The notes: generated by a model from the letters alone, not told the origin. Positions 1-6,640 are shown, numbered from the stretch's first letter. The stretch is 6,759 nucleotides of DNA from Desulfobacteraceae bacterium (GCA_011389605.1 JAABTZ010000182.1:1-6759); one strand, 5' to 3'. Translations and numbers: made by a program.

Positions 1-236
1 TGACCTACACTGTGATCGCATACGGCATTATACAGCTTATTGACGGCAACATCCTGGTACCCCTTCTGCTCTCGGGAGTTGTAAATCTTCACCCGGTGGC
101 CATAATCGTGGCTATTCTGGTATTCGGCGGGCTATGGGGCATCTGGGGACTTTTTCTGGCCATTCCCCTGGCCACGCTGGTTCATGCTGTTATAAGGACC
201 TGGTTTGCAAAAAAATCAGAAATAAAAACCGAATAA
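1..236 (+). CDS. AI-2E family transporter (PerM/YdiK-like), C-terminal fragment
   Basis: This is the 3' end of a gene that begins outside the window; the reading frame is open from base 3 to a TAA at 234-236. The visible 78 or so residues read ..TYTVIAYGIIQLIDGNILVP.. and then two strongly hydrophobic segments. The pattern of a Q-x-I-D-G-N-x-L-x-P box, a LHP turn, a Gly-rich helix (FGGLWGIWGLFLAIPLA) and a short basic/polar tail is the classic C-terminus of the AI-2E/PurR-regulated permease family (Pfam AI-2E_transport). These are polytopic inner-membrane proteins. Despite the name, most members have no proven role in autoinducer-2 export, and some act as cation/proton antiporters, so no substrate is assigned. 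A GTG at position 12 is an internal valine codon, not a start. thyX follows after 30 bp on the same strand with its own Shine-Dalgarno, so the two are probably co-transcribed. Family call is confident; substrate is unknown. Confidence 0.88.
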   Translation, partial: TYTVIAYGIIQLIDGNILVPLLLSGVVNLHPVAIIVAILVFGGLWGIWGLFLAIPLATLVHAVIRTWFAKKSEIKTE

Positions 237-266
237 TTTCTCTATCACGAAATACAGGAGGCAATC

Positions 267-1070
267 ATGCGGGAAGTTGATTTGCCCCGGGTTTACCTGG
301 TGGCCAAAACCATGCTGGTGTCCGAAGGATTAAGCGCCTACTTAAAAGATATAGGCAATCCAGACTGGCAGTCAGACAGCAGCGTATCTGACGGAGAAAA
401 TCTGATCGAAGCCGCAGGACGCATGTGCTATCGATCATGGCAGCCCTGGGATCCTGAAAAGCCCGAAGCCTCCAATCCCAATGTTTCCCAGGTACGCAGG
501 GGAAACGACCGGTATCTGGCCAATGTGCTGAAAAGCGGCCACGGATCGGTTCTCGAGCACGTGAATGCAACTTTTATATGCAGAAATGTATCCCGGGTAT
601 TTACCCACGAGCTGGTCCGGCACAGGGCCGGCATGGCCTATTCACAGGAAAGCCTCAGGTACGTACGGCTGGACAATCTTCCGGTCTGGATCCCGGATTC
701 GGCAGGAACCAATCCCAAAGCCGAAAAAAAAATCAGGGAAGTAATTGATTTTCTGGAAAACACCCAAAAGGAACTGGCTGATATCTTCGGTATTGACGAC
801 ATGGATGATTTTACCACAAAAAAGACGCTCACATCAATGTTCAGGCGCCTTGCGCCCATAGGCATCGCTACCACCATCATGGTAACCGGCAACCTGCGTG
901 CCTGGCGGCATATAATTTCCATGCGCACATCCTTGCACGCAGAAGAGGAAATCCGTCTGGTGGGCAATCAAATCGCGAAGATATGTAAAAAAGAATTCCC
1001 CAACGTTTTCCAGGATATGTTCCGGGATGATGAAACCGGGGCCTGGGAGTTTGACCATTCCAAAGTATGA
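267..1070 (+). CDS. thyX: Flavin-dependent thymidylate synthase ThyX
   Basis: The predicted protein has 267 aa. ThyX makes dTMP from dUMP, using methylenetetrahydrofolate as carbon donor and NADPH through a bound FAD; it acts in the cytosol as a homotetramer. Visible family marks are GHGSVLEH (residues 91-98, with the conserved His98), the signature RHRAGMAYSQESLRY (118-132, Arg118-His119-Arg120 with the active-site Ser129), and NLRAW..SMRTSLHAEEEIR (209 onward, with Arg220 matching the dUMP-binding arginine and His224 after it). The signature has eight residues between RHR and Ser, where the textbook motif RHRX7S has seven. The protein is somewhat longer than the roughly 220-250 aa of many ThyX, mostly through its N-terminal 40 residues and an acidic stretch around 150-175. 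The ATG is well supported by AGGAGG at 256-261 with a 5-nt spacer. The TGA stop lies inside a 10-bp direct repeat bordering the palindromic element. No thyA is seen here; ThyX commonly replaces ThyA. Confidence 0.96.
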   Translation: MREVDLPRVYLVAKTMLVSEGLSAYLKDIGNPDWQSDSSVSDGENLIEAAGRMCYRSWQPWDPEKPEASNPNVSQVRRGNDRYLANVLKSGHGSVLEHVNATFICRNVSRVFTHELVRHRAGMAYSQESLRYVRLDNLPVWIPDSAGTNPKAEKKIREVIDFLENTQKELADIFGIDDMDDFTTKKTLTSMFRRLAPIGIATTIMVTGNLRAWRHIISMRTSLHAEEEIRLVGNQIAKICKKEFPNVFQDMFRDDETGAWEFDHSKV

Positions 1071-1230
1071 TGGAACCGTAAAAAGTCCAATATCTGCGTT
1101 ACGCGCGATTTTTCAGAATTTCACGTACGGCTAAGTACGCTCCATTCTTCGGCAATCGCGCAAGCCTTGATCTTGAACTTTTTACGGCCCCATCTGAAAT
1201 CAGACTTTTTACTAGAACATCAAAGTATGA
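1061..1230. repeat. Exact 10-bp direct repeat flanking repeat copy 1 (putative target-site duplication)
   Basis: CAAAGTATGA occurs at 1061-1070 and again at 1221-1230, immediately on either side of palindromic repeat copy 1. The left copy is the last codons and TGA stop of thyX. The bases beyond differ (C before the left copy, T before the right; TGG after the left, CCG after the right), so identity stops at exactly 10 bp. This is what a target-site duplication made by a transposition event would look like; chance is a less likely explanation at this exact position. The inserted segment would be 1071-1220. Its inner ends, TGGAACCGTAAAAAGTC and (reverse complement) ATGTTCTAGTAAAAAGTC, share the GTAAAAAGTC block. 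Confidence 0.6.
1071..1220 (+). repeat. Palindromic MITE-like repeat, copy 1 (complete)
   Basis: The element is about 150 bp, non-coding, and strongly palindromic. An 11-bp perfect inverted repeat, CCGTAAAAAGT at 1076-1086 and its complement at 1177-1187, forms the outer arms. GCGCGATT at 1103-1110 pairs with AATCGCGC at 1154-1161. CGTAC at 1124-1128 pairs with GTACG at 1135-1139 around the loop GGCTAA. Beyond the right arm lies a further GACTTTTTAC (1203-1212), a second copy of the arm sequence. Copies 2 and 3 share this architecture. It occupies the whole gap between the convergent thyX and AsmA-family genes, where a long hairpin could also end transcription from both sides, although no clean stem plus U-tract terminator is seen. 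No transposase lies in the window, so mobilisation would have to be in trans. Confidence 0.85.
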
Positions 1231-1241
1231 CCGCAAAATAT

Positions 1242-3581
1242 TTACTCGAATAATTTCCGCAGACCTTTTTCTATTACCTCCTGGGTTGCTTTTTGCTGGA
1301 TCTGCTCCTGAATTTGGGCACTGTCGAGCTTAAACTGAGGACTTAAAAAGGATCCGCCAAGGGCAACAGGCAGCCGGGTCCATCCCTGCTCATCTGCCAG
1401 CAGGCGGGCCGCAACGGAATCCTGCGATAAGCGGCTGGAAAAACCCGGGGCCAGAGACAGGTTAAGGTTCATGTCCAGGGATCCGTCCAGGCCTATGGTC
1501 CCGGAAGGTCTCATTTTTATATTTTTCCCATCAAGACCGGAATCAAGTTTTATCCTGCCGCCATCGATTTTAAAACCACCCTCAAACGAATCAAAATCAA
1601 TGGATTTGAGATCCTTTACACCCAGAACCCTGGTCAACCCTTCTATTAGGGCGTTTTCTGCAATCTTTCCTTCTGAAATCATAATGATTCCATCTCCGCT
1701 TAGGGCTTTCTGGATATCAGTCCAGGCAGTTCCTTTTCCGGAAAGCTTCAAAGATGCGCTTGTTTTGCCATCAAGGCTTCCCGCAGCATGTGGAGAAACA
1801 CCGGATATCAGGGCATCAGAGGAAAAATCATTGACCGAAAAATCGGCATTGTAGGAAAGCCCCCGCACTCCAAGGTCCACACTGGCATTGCCTTTCACCT
1901 GTCCTTCAGCCATGTGAGCCTCCAGGGTTTCCATATTAAAAACGTTATCTGCCAGGCTGTATCGGATCATCACATCTGAAACCACAAGGCCTTTGTAAAC
2001 AGCCTTCTTTACATCAATTCGGCCCTGAGCGTAAACCGGCAGGTCAAAGGGACCCACGGTTACATCTTTGTCTGATTCATTAGAACCTTGGGATCCGGCT
2101 TGATCCCCGCGGGCTTCTGCACCATGGTCATTATCCCGGCTGCCGCTGCTTTCAGACTTTTCCATTGATGCGATCAATTTGTCAATATTGAGATTTGCAG
2201 CCTGAATACTGCTTAAAATCCTGATGGGAACAGAGCGAAAATCTGTAGCAGAAAAATCCATATAGGCCTTATCCTCGCCAAGAACAATCTGTAATTTCTC
2301 AGAGGAAATTTTTTCAGAAGAAAGGGCAATATCGCCGGTAAAAACCGGGCGAATCCCGGAAACATTGGCACCAATACCATCGAGGTTGATTTTGCCGGTT
2401 TTAAGAAGACTTTCGGGCTTGTCTGCCGAACCAGATATAGAAGCTTTTGCACTGATGGTTCCGGCCGGATCCATGGAGGTCAATTCCTGCACAAAACCCC
2501 GGGACACGGCGGCAAGGATCTTTTCAAGGCCTGTTGCGGGCAGTTCCAATTCCAGGTCCAGCAGGGGGGTGGTATCAATTTTTTCAACACTGCCCGAAGC
2601 ATTAACTGCAATCCCATTGGCATCAAGGCCGGCTTTGCGGATCTGAAGACTTTTTTTCTCCAGGTCAACGGCAAGATCATAGTCAAAACCCATATGAGCA
2701 TTTTCAACAGGCGCATGGGAAATGGCATCCAGTGCCAGATTAATCTCGCGGGCCATAATGTTTCCGGAAGACTCAACAAACCTGCTGCCAGCCTCAACCG
2801 AGGCCTTCAGCCCGAGCCGGGCCGAAGAAAGCCGGCCTGGCAGGTGCTGACTGAAATAGGGAGAAAAATCTGTAATATTGAAATCATCGAGTTTCAGATC
2901 CGCTCTTGCCTCAAGCACTACAGGGTCCAACATCCCTGAAACCGAAAGGGGCGCCTGGTTTAACAGGACGGAAATCTTGAAAGGAAAGGCATTTTGAAGA
3001 GAAATGTTTTCGGCGGATCCGTTGATCCGGCTGATCTCATAGTCAAACCCGTCTGAGCCCGCAGCCTTGTCGGTAAAGCGGACAACACCGTCTTTTATCA
3101 GTACCCGGTTTACCAGCAAATCGATAGCTGCTCCACCACCGTCGGTCTCCGGAACCGGATCACTGCCTTTTTCAGACGGCGACAAGGGCTGCTCCAGAAG
3201 ATCACTGAAGTTAAAACTGCCGTCTGCATTCCGGATAACACGAATTTTTGGATTCTCCAGGCGCACTTCATCAATGACCACCTGCTTTTTTAAAAGCGGA
3301 AGCAATTGATAACGCAGCACGACTTGGTCTGCGGCAGCAAAATCGTCTTTTTCATCCCGCATTCCAATGCGCATATCATCTATGGACACACCGGAAAACA
3401 AACGAATATTGATATCGCCAATGACAACCGGCCGGTTAAGGGCTTTTTCCGCAACCGGAACCACGGCTTGCCGGACCCTTTCCGGGGTAATCAGCCATTT
3501 GGCGGCCACAAGCAATACGATAACCAGAACAGCTAAAATACACACGACAATTCCGGTAATTTTTATAAACTTTTTCATCAT
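1242..3581 (-). CDS. AsmA family protein, inner-membrane anchored
   Basis: The predicted protein has 779 aa. Residues 5-27 form one N-terminal membrane helix behind a MMKK start, then comes ITPERVRQAVVPVAEKALNR, the typical AsmA-family opening, and a long periplasmic region of beta-rich repeats (LENPKIRVIRNADGSFNFSDLL, GKINLDGIGANVSG). A hydrophilic Ser/Gly/Asp linker occupies about 473-507. The AsmA-like C-terminal domain follows at about 510-740, including LSGDGIIMISEGKIAENALI and SGTIGLDGSLDMNLNLSLAP. AsmA/TamB/YhdP-type proteins are thought to form periplasmic grooves that help move phospholipid between the membranes; a specific role for this one is inference. Two ATGs are adjacent (3579-3581 and 3576-3578). 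The Shine-Dalgarno-like AGGGGG (complement of 3585-3590) lies 3 nt from the first and 6 nt from the second, so the second Met may be the real start. The stop is TAA. A strong promoter lies about 80 bp upstream, and the gene appears monocistronic. Confidence 0.9.
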   Translation of the reverse strand: MMKKFIKITGIVVCILAVLVIVLLVAAKWLITPERVRQAVVPVAEKALNRPVVIGDINIRLFSGVSIDDMRIGMRDEKDDFAAADQVVLRYQLLPLLKKQVVIDEVRLENPKIRVIRNADGSFNFSDLLEQPLSPSEKGSDPVPETDGGGAAIDLLVNRVLIKDGVVRFTDKAAGSDGFDYEISRINGSAENISLQNAFPFKISVLLNQAPLSVSGMLDPVVLEARADLKLDDFNITDFSPYFSQHLPGRLSSARLGLKASVEAGSRFVESSGNIMAREINLALDAISHAPVENAHMGFDYDLAVDLEKKSLQIRKAGLDANGIAVNASGSVEKIDTTPLLDLELELPATGLEKILAAVSRGFVQELTSMDPAGTISAKASISGSADKPESLLKTGKINLDGIGANVSGIRPVFTGDIALSSEKISSEKLQIVLGEDKAYMDFSATDFRSVPIRILSSIQAANLNIDKLIASMEKSESSGSRDNDHGAEARGDQAGSQGSNESDKDVTVGPFDLPVYAQGRIDVKKAVYKGLVVSDVMIRYSLADNVFNMETLEAHMAEGQVKGNASVDLGVRGLSYNADFSVNDFSSDALISGVSPHAAGSLDGKTSASLKLSGKGTAWTDIQKALSGDGIIMISEGKIAENALIEGLTRVLGVKDLKSIDFDSFEGGFKIDGGRIKLDSGLDGKNIKMRPSGTIGLDGSLDMNLNLSLAPGFSSRLSQDSVAARLLADEQGWTRLPVALGGSFLSPQFKLDSAQIQEQIQQKATQEVIEKGLRKLFE

Positions 3582-3659
3582 TTACCCCCTGTCCCAGGTG
3601 GTTGCTTTTCTTTTATTCCAAATTGAACATCCCGGAGACGATTCATGACCTTAGTTGAT

Positions 3660-3688
3660 ATTATCAGATCACCTACCTGTCTTGTCAA
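3660..3688 (-). promoter_or_regulatory. Sigma70-type promoter for the AsmA-family gene
   Basis: On the minus strand the -35 is TTGACA (3688-3683, exact consensus). It is followed by a 17-bp spacer and the -10 GATAAT (3665-3660, five of six consensus bases). Transcription would begin near 3653, giving a leader of about 70 nt before the start codon at 3581. Consensus boxes at ideal spacing suggest strong constitutive expression; activity is not tested. Confidence 0.72.
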
Positions 3689-3757
3689 AAACTAATTACA
3701 ACCATAGAAACAGCAGCCCGCGATGCGTGGAGCCAGGACAGTAAAATAAAAATCCGT

Positions 3758-3786
3758 TTGCCAATCGGTCCCATAAAATATAGAAT
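3758..3786 (+). promoter_or_regulatory. Candidate sigma70-type promoter for glpD
   Basis: TTGCCA (3758-3763, five of six consensus bases) and TAGAAT (3781-3786, five of six) are separated by exactly 17 bp. The predicted start is near 3793, about 200 nt before the glpD ATG, so repeat copy 2 would lie entirely within the transcribed leader. No better promoter is evident in the short stretch between the repeat and glpD. This is a pattern match only. Confidence 0.45.
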
Positions 3787-3798
3787 TTAACCAATGGC

Positions 3799-3951
3799 GA
3801 TGGCATCGTAAAAGTCCAATATCTGCGTTACGCACAATTTCTGAAGAATTCCACGTACGGCTAAGTACGCTGTATTCTTCAGGGATTGCGCCAGCCCTGA
3901 TCTTAAACTTTTACGGCACGATCTTAAAACCTGGTTTTTTAGAAGCCGTCA
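3799..3951 (+). repeat. Palindromic MITE-like repeat, copy 2 (complete, diverged)
   Basis: This copy has the same orientation and architecture as the copy after thyX. CGTAAAAGT (3807-3815) pairs with ACTTTTACG (3907-3915). CTGAAGAAT (3841-3849) pairs perfectly with ATTCTTCAG (3874-3882). The tip CGTAC-GGCTAA-GTACG (3854-3869) is identical to that of copy 1. GTCCAATATCTGCGTTACGC next to the left arm is also shared exactly. Both arms have four A/T where copy 1 has five. The outer right arm is degenerate (CTGGTTTTTTAG). The boundaries are approximate because no clear flanking direct repeat is visible. Confidence 0.82.
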
Positions 3952-3996
3952 ATCATATTACACCTATGTATCTGCTTTTACAGCCTGGAGAAACCC

Positions 3997-5553
3997 ATGA
4001 ACCGAAATGAAATGATTTCAAGGATCAAGCACAACCAGCAACCCTGGGACCTGATAATCATAGGCGGGGGGGCCACAGGGCTTGGATGCGCCATTGAATC
4101 GGCTTCCCGTGGATATCAAACCCTTTTGCTTGAACAGGACGATTTTTCAAAAGGCACTTCCAGCCGAAGTACCAAGCTTATTCACGGGGGGGTGCGCTAT
4201 TTGCAGCAGGGAAACGTCTCCCTGGTGCTGGAAGCTTTAAAGGAGCGGGGCAGGCTGCGGAAAAACGCACCTCATCTCGTGCATAACCTTCCCTTTGTGG
4301 TGCCCAGCTATGACTGGTGGGAAGGCCCGTTTTACGGCATCGGATTAAAACTCTACGATATGCTGGCCGGCAAGCACGGATTCGGCAATTCCAAATTTCT
4401 GTCCAGGGAAAAAACCCGGCACTACCTGCCCACTGTTGAAACCGAAGGGCTGCTCGGCGGAGTAATATACTATGACGGCCAGTTCGACGACTCGCGCCTG
4501 GCAGTCAACATGGCCCAGACTGCAGCAGATCAGTCGGCCACCCTGGTAAATTACATGAAGGCAAAAGCTCTGATCCGTGAAAAGGACATGACTGCCGGGG
4601 TGCTGGCACAGGACATGGAAACCGGAGCGGAATACGAAATCAAGGCTAAAGGCGTAATAAATGCAACAGGGGTATTTACAGACCAGGTTCTTCGCATGGA
4701 TGATCCGGGCGCAAAAGAAATCATCATTGCCAGCCAGGGAGTACATCTGGTGCTGGATGCTTCCTTTCTGCCGGGAGACACGGCAATTATGGTGCCTCAT
4801 ACTGCCGACGGCCGTGTTTTGTTTGCCACCCCCTGGCACGATAAAGTGATCGTGGGCACCACGGATACAATGGTTGATAAGATCCTCACAGAGCCCCGTC
4901 CCCTGGAAAGTGAAATAGAATTTCTTCTCTCCCACGCGGCCAGGTATTTGACCAAGGATCCGGAAGAATCCGATGTACTAAGCATTTTTGCAGGCCTGCG
5001 TCCTCTGGTAAGCAAGGGAGAAGCAGACAATACTGCTGCCATCTCCCGGGACCACACAATCTATATTTCCCGCTCAGGATTGGTGACCATCACGGGCGGT
5101 AAATGGACCACCTACAGAAAAATGGCGGAGGAAACCATTGACCAGGCAGCAATGGTTGCCCGCCTTGAAGAGCGTCCCTGCGTGACCTATGACCTGCCGA
5201 TCCACGGGTATCACAACAATGCGGAAAAATTCGGAGACCTGGCCGTTTACGGCGCAGATGCGGCTGGCATCCAGGACCTTTACTATGAAAACCCTGAGTT
5301 AAGAAAACAGATACATCCGGCGTTTCCAACCATTGCAGCAGAAGTCATCTGGGCGGTGCGTCATGAAATGGCCCGCACGGTGGAGGATTTTCTGGCCCGC
5401 CGCACCCGGGCCCTGCTGCTCGACGCCAGGGCCAGCATGGAGGCTGCCCCGGAGGTCACCCGGCTCATGGCCGCTGAACTCGGGCGCGATGACGCCTGGA
5501 TTAAGGATCAGACCGATTTTTACCTGTCCCTTGCCAACGGGTATATCCTTTAA
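3997..5553 (+). CDS. glpD: Aerobic-type glycerol-3-phosphate dehydrogenase GlpD (FAD-dependent)
   Basis: The predicted protein has 518 aa, close to the 501 aa of the E. coli enzyme. It oxidises sn-glycerol 3-phosphate to dihydroxyacetone phosphate and passes electrons through FAD to the quinone pool, as a peripheral inner-membrane protein. The N-terminal Rossmann fold has GGGATGLG (residues 23-30) with the acidic Glu46 at the end of strand two, followed by the family block GTSSRSTKLIHGGVRYL (53-69). Further GlpD marks are RVLFATPWHDKVIVGTTDT (273-291), AGLRPLV (332-338) and ITGGKWTTYRK (365-375). Residues from about 395 to the end match the helical C-terminal DAO_C domain. The ATG has GGAG at 3987-3990, 6 nt upstream. 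No glpK or glpF is adjacent, so glycerol 3-phosphate may come from phospholipid turnover or unlinked genes. Two 7-G runs (4066-4072 and 4186-4192) fall in the FAD-binding region. The stop is 8 bp from the convergent transporter gene's stop. Confidence 0.95.
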   Translation: MNRNEMISRIKHNQQPWDLIIIGGGATGLGCAIESASRGYQTLLLEQDDFSKGTSSRSTKLIHGGVRYLQQGNVSLVLEALKERGRLRKNAPHLVHNLPFVVPSYDWWEGPFYGIGLKLYDMLAGKHGFGNSKFLSREKTRHYLPTVETEGLLGGVIYYDGQFDDSRLAVNMAQTAADQSATLVNYMKAKALIREKDMTAGVLAQDMETGAEYEIKAKGVINATGVFTDQVLRMDDPGAKEIIIASQGVHLVLDASFLPGDTAIMVPHTADGRVLFATPWHDKVIVGTTDTMVDKILTEPRPLESEIEFLLSHAARYLTKDPEESDVLSIFAGLRPLVSKGEADNTAAISRDHTIYISRSGLVTITGGKWTTYRKMAEETIDQAAMVARLEERPCVTYDLPIHGYHNNAEKFGDLAVYGADAAGIQDLYYENPELRKQIHPAFPTIAAEVIWAVRHEMARTVEDFLARRTRALLLDARASMEAAPEVTRLMAAELGRDDAWIKDQTDFYLSLANGYIL

Positions 5554-5561
5554 AAACACTG

Positions 5562-6545
5562 CTATCTATTAGGTTTTTGTATTCCCATGGAATGGCGCCC
5601 TATCCTGCCCACCAGAAAACCGTCAATCAACAGGGAAATCAGGTGGTGGAGCACGCAGACCATCAGAGCCTGGGCATACTGGCCAAACAAAGTGACCTGC
5701 AGGATGATTGACAATGGAAGGGTCTTTTGACTGCCCATAAACAATATGGCTTCCATTCGGCCCCGGGGCACTGAAAACAGACGCACCAGCAAAAAGGCGC
5801 TCCCGAGCAGGGCCAGATGAAACAGTGTCACAATACAGGCAATGGAAATCATGACCGACCAGTTTTGGGCAAGCACAGGGCGGGCCTGGGCCACGCCCAT
5901 CCAGACAATGCAAAGAATCAGGCATTGGTTGATAATCTGAAATGCAGGAGCAGCAGAGTTTAACCGAAAAAATCCCCATGCTTTTACAGCAAGCCCCATG
6001 CACAATGGCACCAGCACGTAAAGGCCGATTTTGATCATCACAGCCAACCGGTCAAAGTCAACCAGGGTTGAAATATCGGTTAACTGCAGCAATAACGGAA
6101 GAGTCACCGGAATGGTGAACATGCACAAGACATTGGCCAAAATAGTTATAAACAAAGCATGAGCTGGATTGCCGCCCGCAGCCCCGCTCATGACAACACC
6201 GCTGCTCATGGTGGTAGGCATGACCGCCACCAGAAACAACCCTATTACAAGACCGGTTTCCAGAGATCCAAAGACAGCCAATGCCGCAAGAATCGGGGCT
6301 GCAATAAAAATAAGCCCGAGGGCCATTACAGTGCCTGAGATATCGGTGAGCCCGGAACGAATCTGGCCGGGGTCCAGCAATATGCCTGAAAAGAAAAACA
6401 CCAGAAAAATCACAGCATCCGGGCCATGGTTTAATTTCAGCCACAGCCCCAAATCAGCCACCCACCCCGAGGGATCTGCAAGGGTGACTGCAAATACCAG
6501 TGCAAGACCTATTAGAAACCAGTATTTTTTAATCCGCGCCGCCAT
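5562..6545 (-). CDS. SBF-like transporter (bile acid:sodium symporter superfamily, YfeH/Rch1/SLC10A7-type)
   Basis: The predicted protein has 327 aa with about ten hydrophobic membrane segments, the usual size and topology for this family. Distinctive residues are PTTMSSGVVMSGAAGGN (110-126), which parallels the PATVQSAIAFTSMAGGN box of E. coli YfeH, and FMGSQKTLPLS (269-279), which parallels its GSKKSL box; both flank the presumed cation/substrate crossover. A late VLHHLISLLI helix is also typical. The substrate cannot be inferred; relatives include regulators of calcium uptake in yeast and animals, and the bile-acid name is historical. I chose ATG at 6543-6545, preceded by AAGGA (complement of 6556-6560) 10 nt upstream. 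The longer open frame starts with a TTG at 6600-6602, would add 19 very basic residues, has no ribosome binding site and lies about at the predicted transcription start. The gene ends in TAG convergent with glpD. ArsB/Acr3-like arsenite transport was considered, but the residues fit SBF-like better. Confidence 0.87.
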   Translation of the reverse strand: MAARIKKYWFLIGLALVFAVTLADPSGWVADLGLWLKLNHGPDAVIFLVFFFSGILLDPGQIRSGLTDISGTVMALGLIFIAAPILAALAVFGSLETGLVIGLFLVAVMPTTMSSGVVMSGAAGGNPAHALFITILANVLCMFTIPVTLPLLLQLTDISTLVDFDRLAVMIKIGLYVLVPLCMGLAVKAWGFFRLNSAAPAFQIINQCLILCIVWMGVAQARPVLAQNWSVMISIACIVTLFHLALLGSAFLLVRLFSVPRGRMEAILFMGSQKTLPLSIILQVTLFGQYAQALMVCVLHHLISLLIDGFLVGRIGRHSMGIQKPNR

Positions 6546-6588
6546 GCAGCTTGTTTCCTTTCTCCGATTTTTTTGCCGGATTTTTTTA

Positions 6589-6598
6589 TTGCATGCAA
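6589..6598. promoter_or_regulatory. 10-bp palindrome in the transporter gene leader
   Basis: TTGCATGCAA is a perfect palindrome located just downstream of the predicted transcription start of the transporter gene and about 44 bp before its start codon. A site here could bind a dimeric repressor. It is short and could be coincidental. Confidence 0.25.
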
Positions 6599-6610
6599 AC
6601 AATCATTCTG

Positions 6611-6640
6611 ATTAAATGCCTAAACTGACATGGTTGCCAA
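6611..6640 (-). promoter_or_regulatory. Candidate sigma70-type promoter for the SBF-like transporter gene
   Basis: On the minus strand TTGGCA (6640-6635, five of six consensus) is followed after 18 bp by TTTAAT (6616-6611, five of six). Transcription would start near 6604, leaving a leader of about 60 nt before the ATG at 6545. This placement supports the shorter 327-aa protein. Confidence 0.48.

Larger units (their letters stand above)
3582..3996. other. Divergent intergenic region between the AsmA-family gene and glpD
   Basis: This 415-bp stretch has no credible gene. It contains, in order, the leader and promoter of the minus-strand AsmA-family gene (to 3688), an AT-rich segment with a plus-strand promoter candidate (3758-3786), palindromic repeat copy 2 (about 3799-3951), and about 45 bp leading into the glpD ribosome binding site (GGAG at 3987-3990). 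A short palindrome, TGATATTATCA (3656-3666), overlaps the -10 of the minus-strand promoter and might be a small operator, but its arms are only 5 bp. I see no convincing catabolite-repressor or GlpR-type operator. Confidence 0.8.

Noticed and set aside
1071..1220. Copy 1 as a CRISPR unit, tRNA or known riboswitch
   Set aside because: There is no spacer-repeat periodicity, no tRNA cloverleaf elements and no riboswitch core. It is a long hairpin found again elsewhere in the window in both orientations.
1471..1854. 127-codon plus-strand open frame within the AsmA-family gene
   Set aside because: It is an antisense shadow of the C-terminal AsmA domain; no start signal or family similarity.
3656..3666. 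FNR/CRP-like site TGATATTATCA
   Set aside because: Half-sites resemble TTGAT/ATCAA, but the central spacing is wrong for FNR or CRP and the arms are only 5 bp, partly formed by the -10 box.
3792..3953. CAAT as a target duplication around copy 2
   Set aside because: Only 4 bp match, at uncertain boundaries; expected by chance and unlike the 10-bp repeat at copy 1.
4345..4935. 196-codon minus-strand open frame within glpD
   Set aside because: It lies wholly antisense to a well-supported glpD, shows no recognisable domain and has an unnatural composition; it is a shadow frame.
5545..5580. Possible bidirectional terminator between glpD and the transporter gene
   Set aside because: AAAAAC and GTTTTT could pair, but the stem is only 6 bp, AT-rich and has a 15-nt loop; it is too weak to call.
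6169..6615. 148-codon plus-strand open frame opposite the transporter gene
   Set aside because: It is antisense to conserved membrane segments, has no ribosome binding site, and is rich in Pro/Arg/Ser as expected for the complement of a hydrophobic coding strand.
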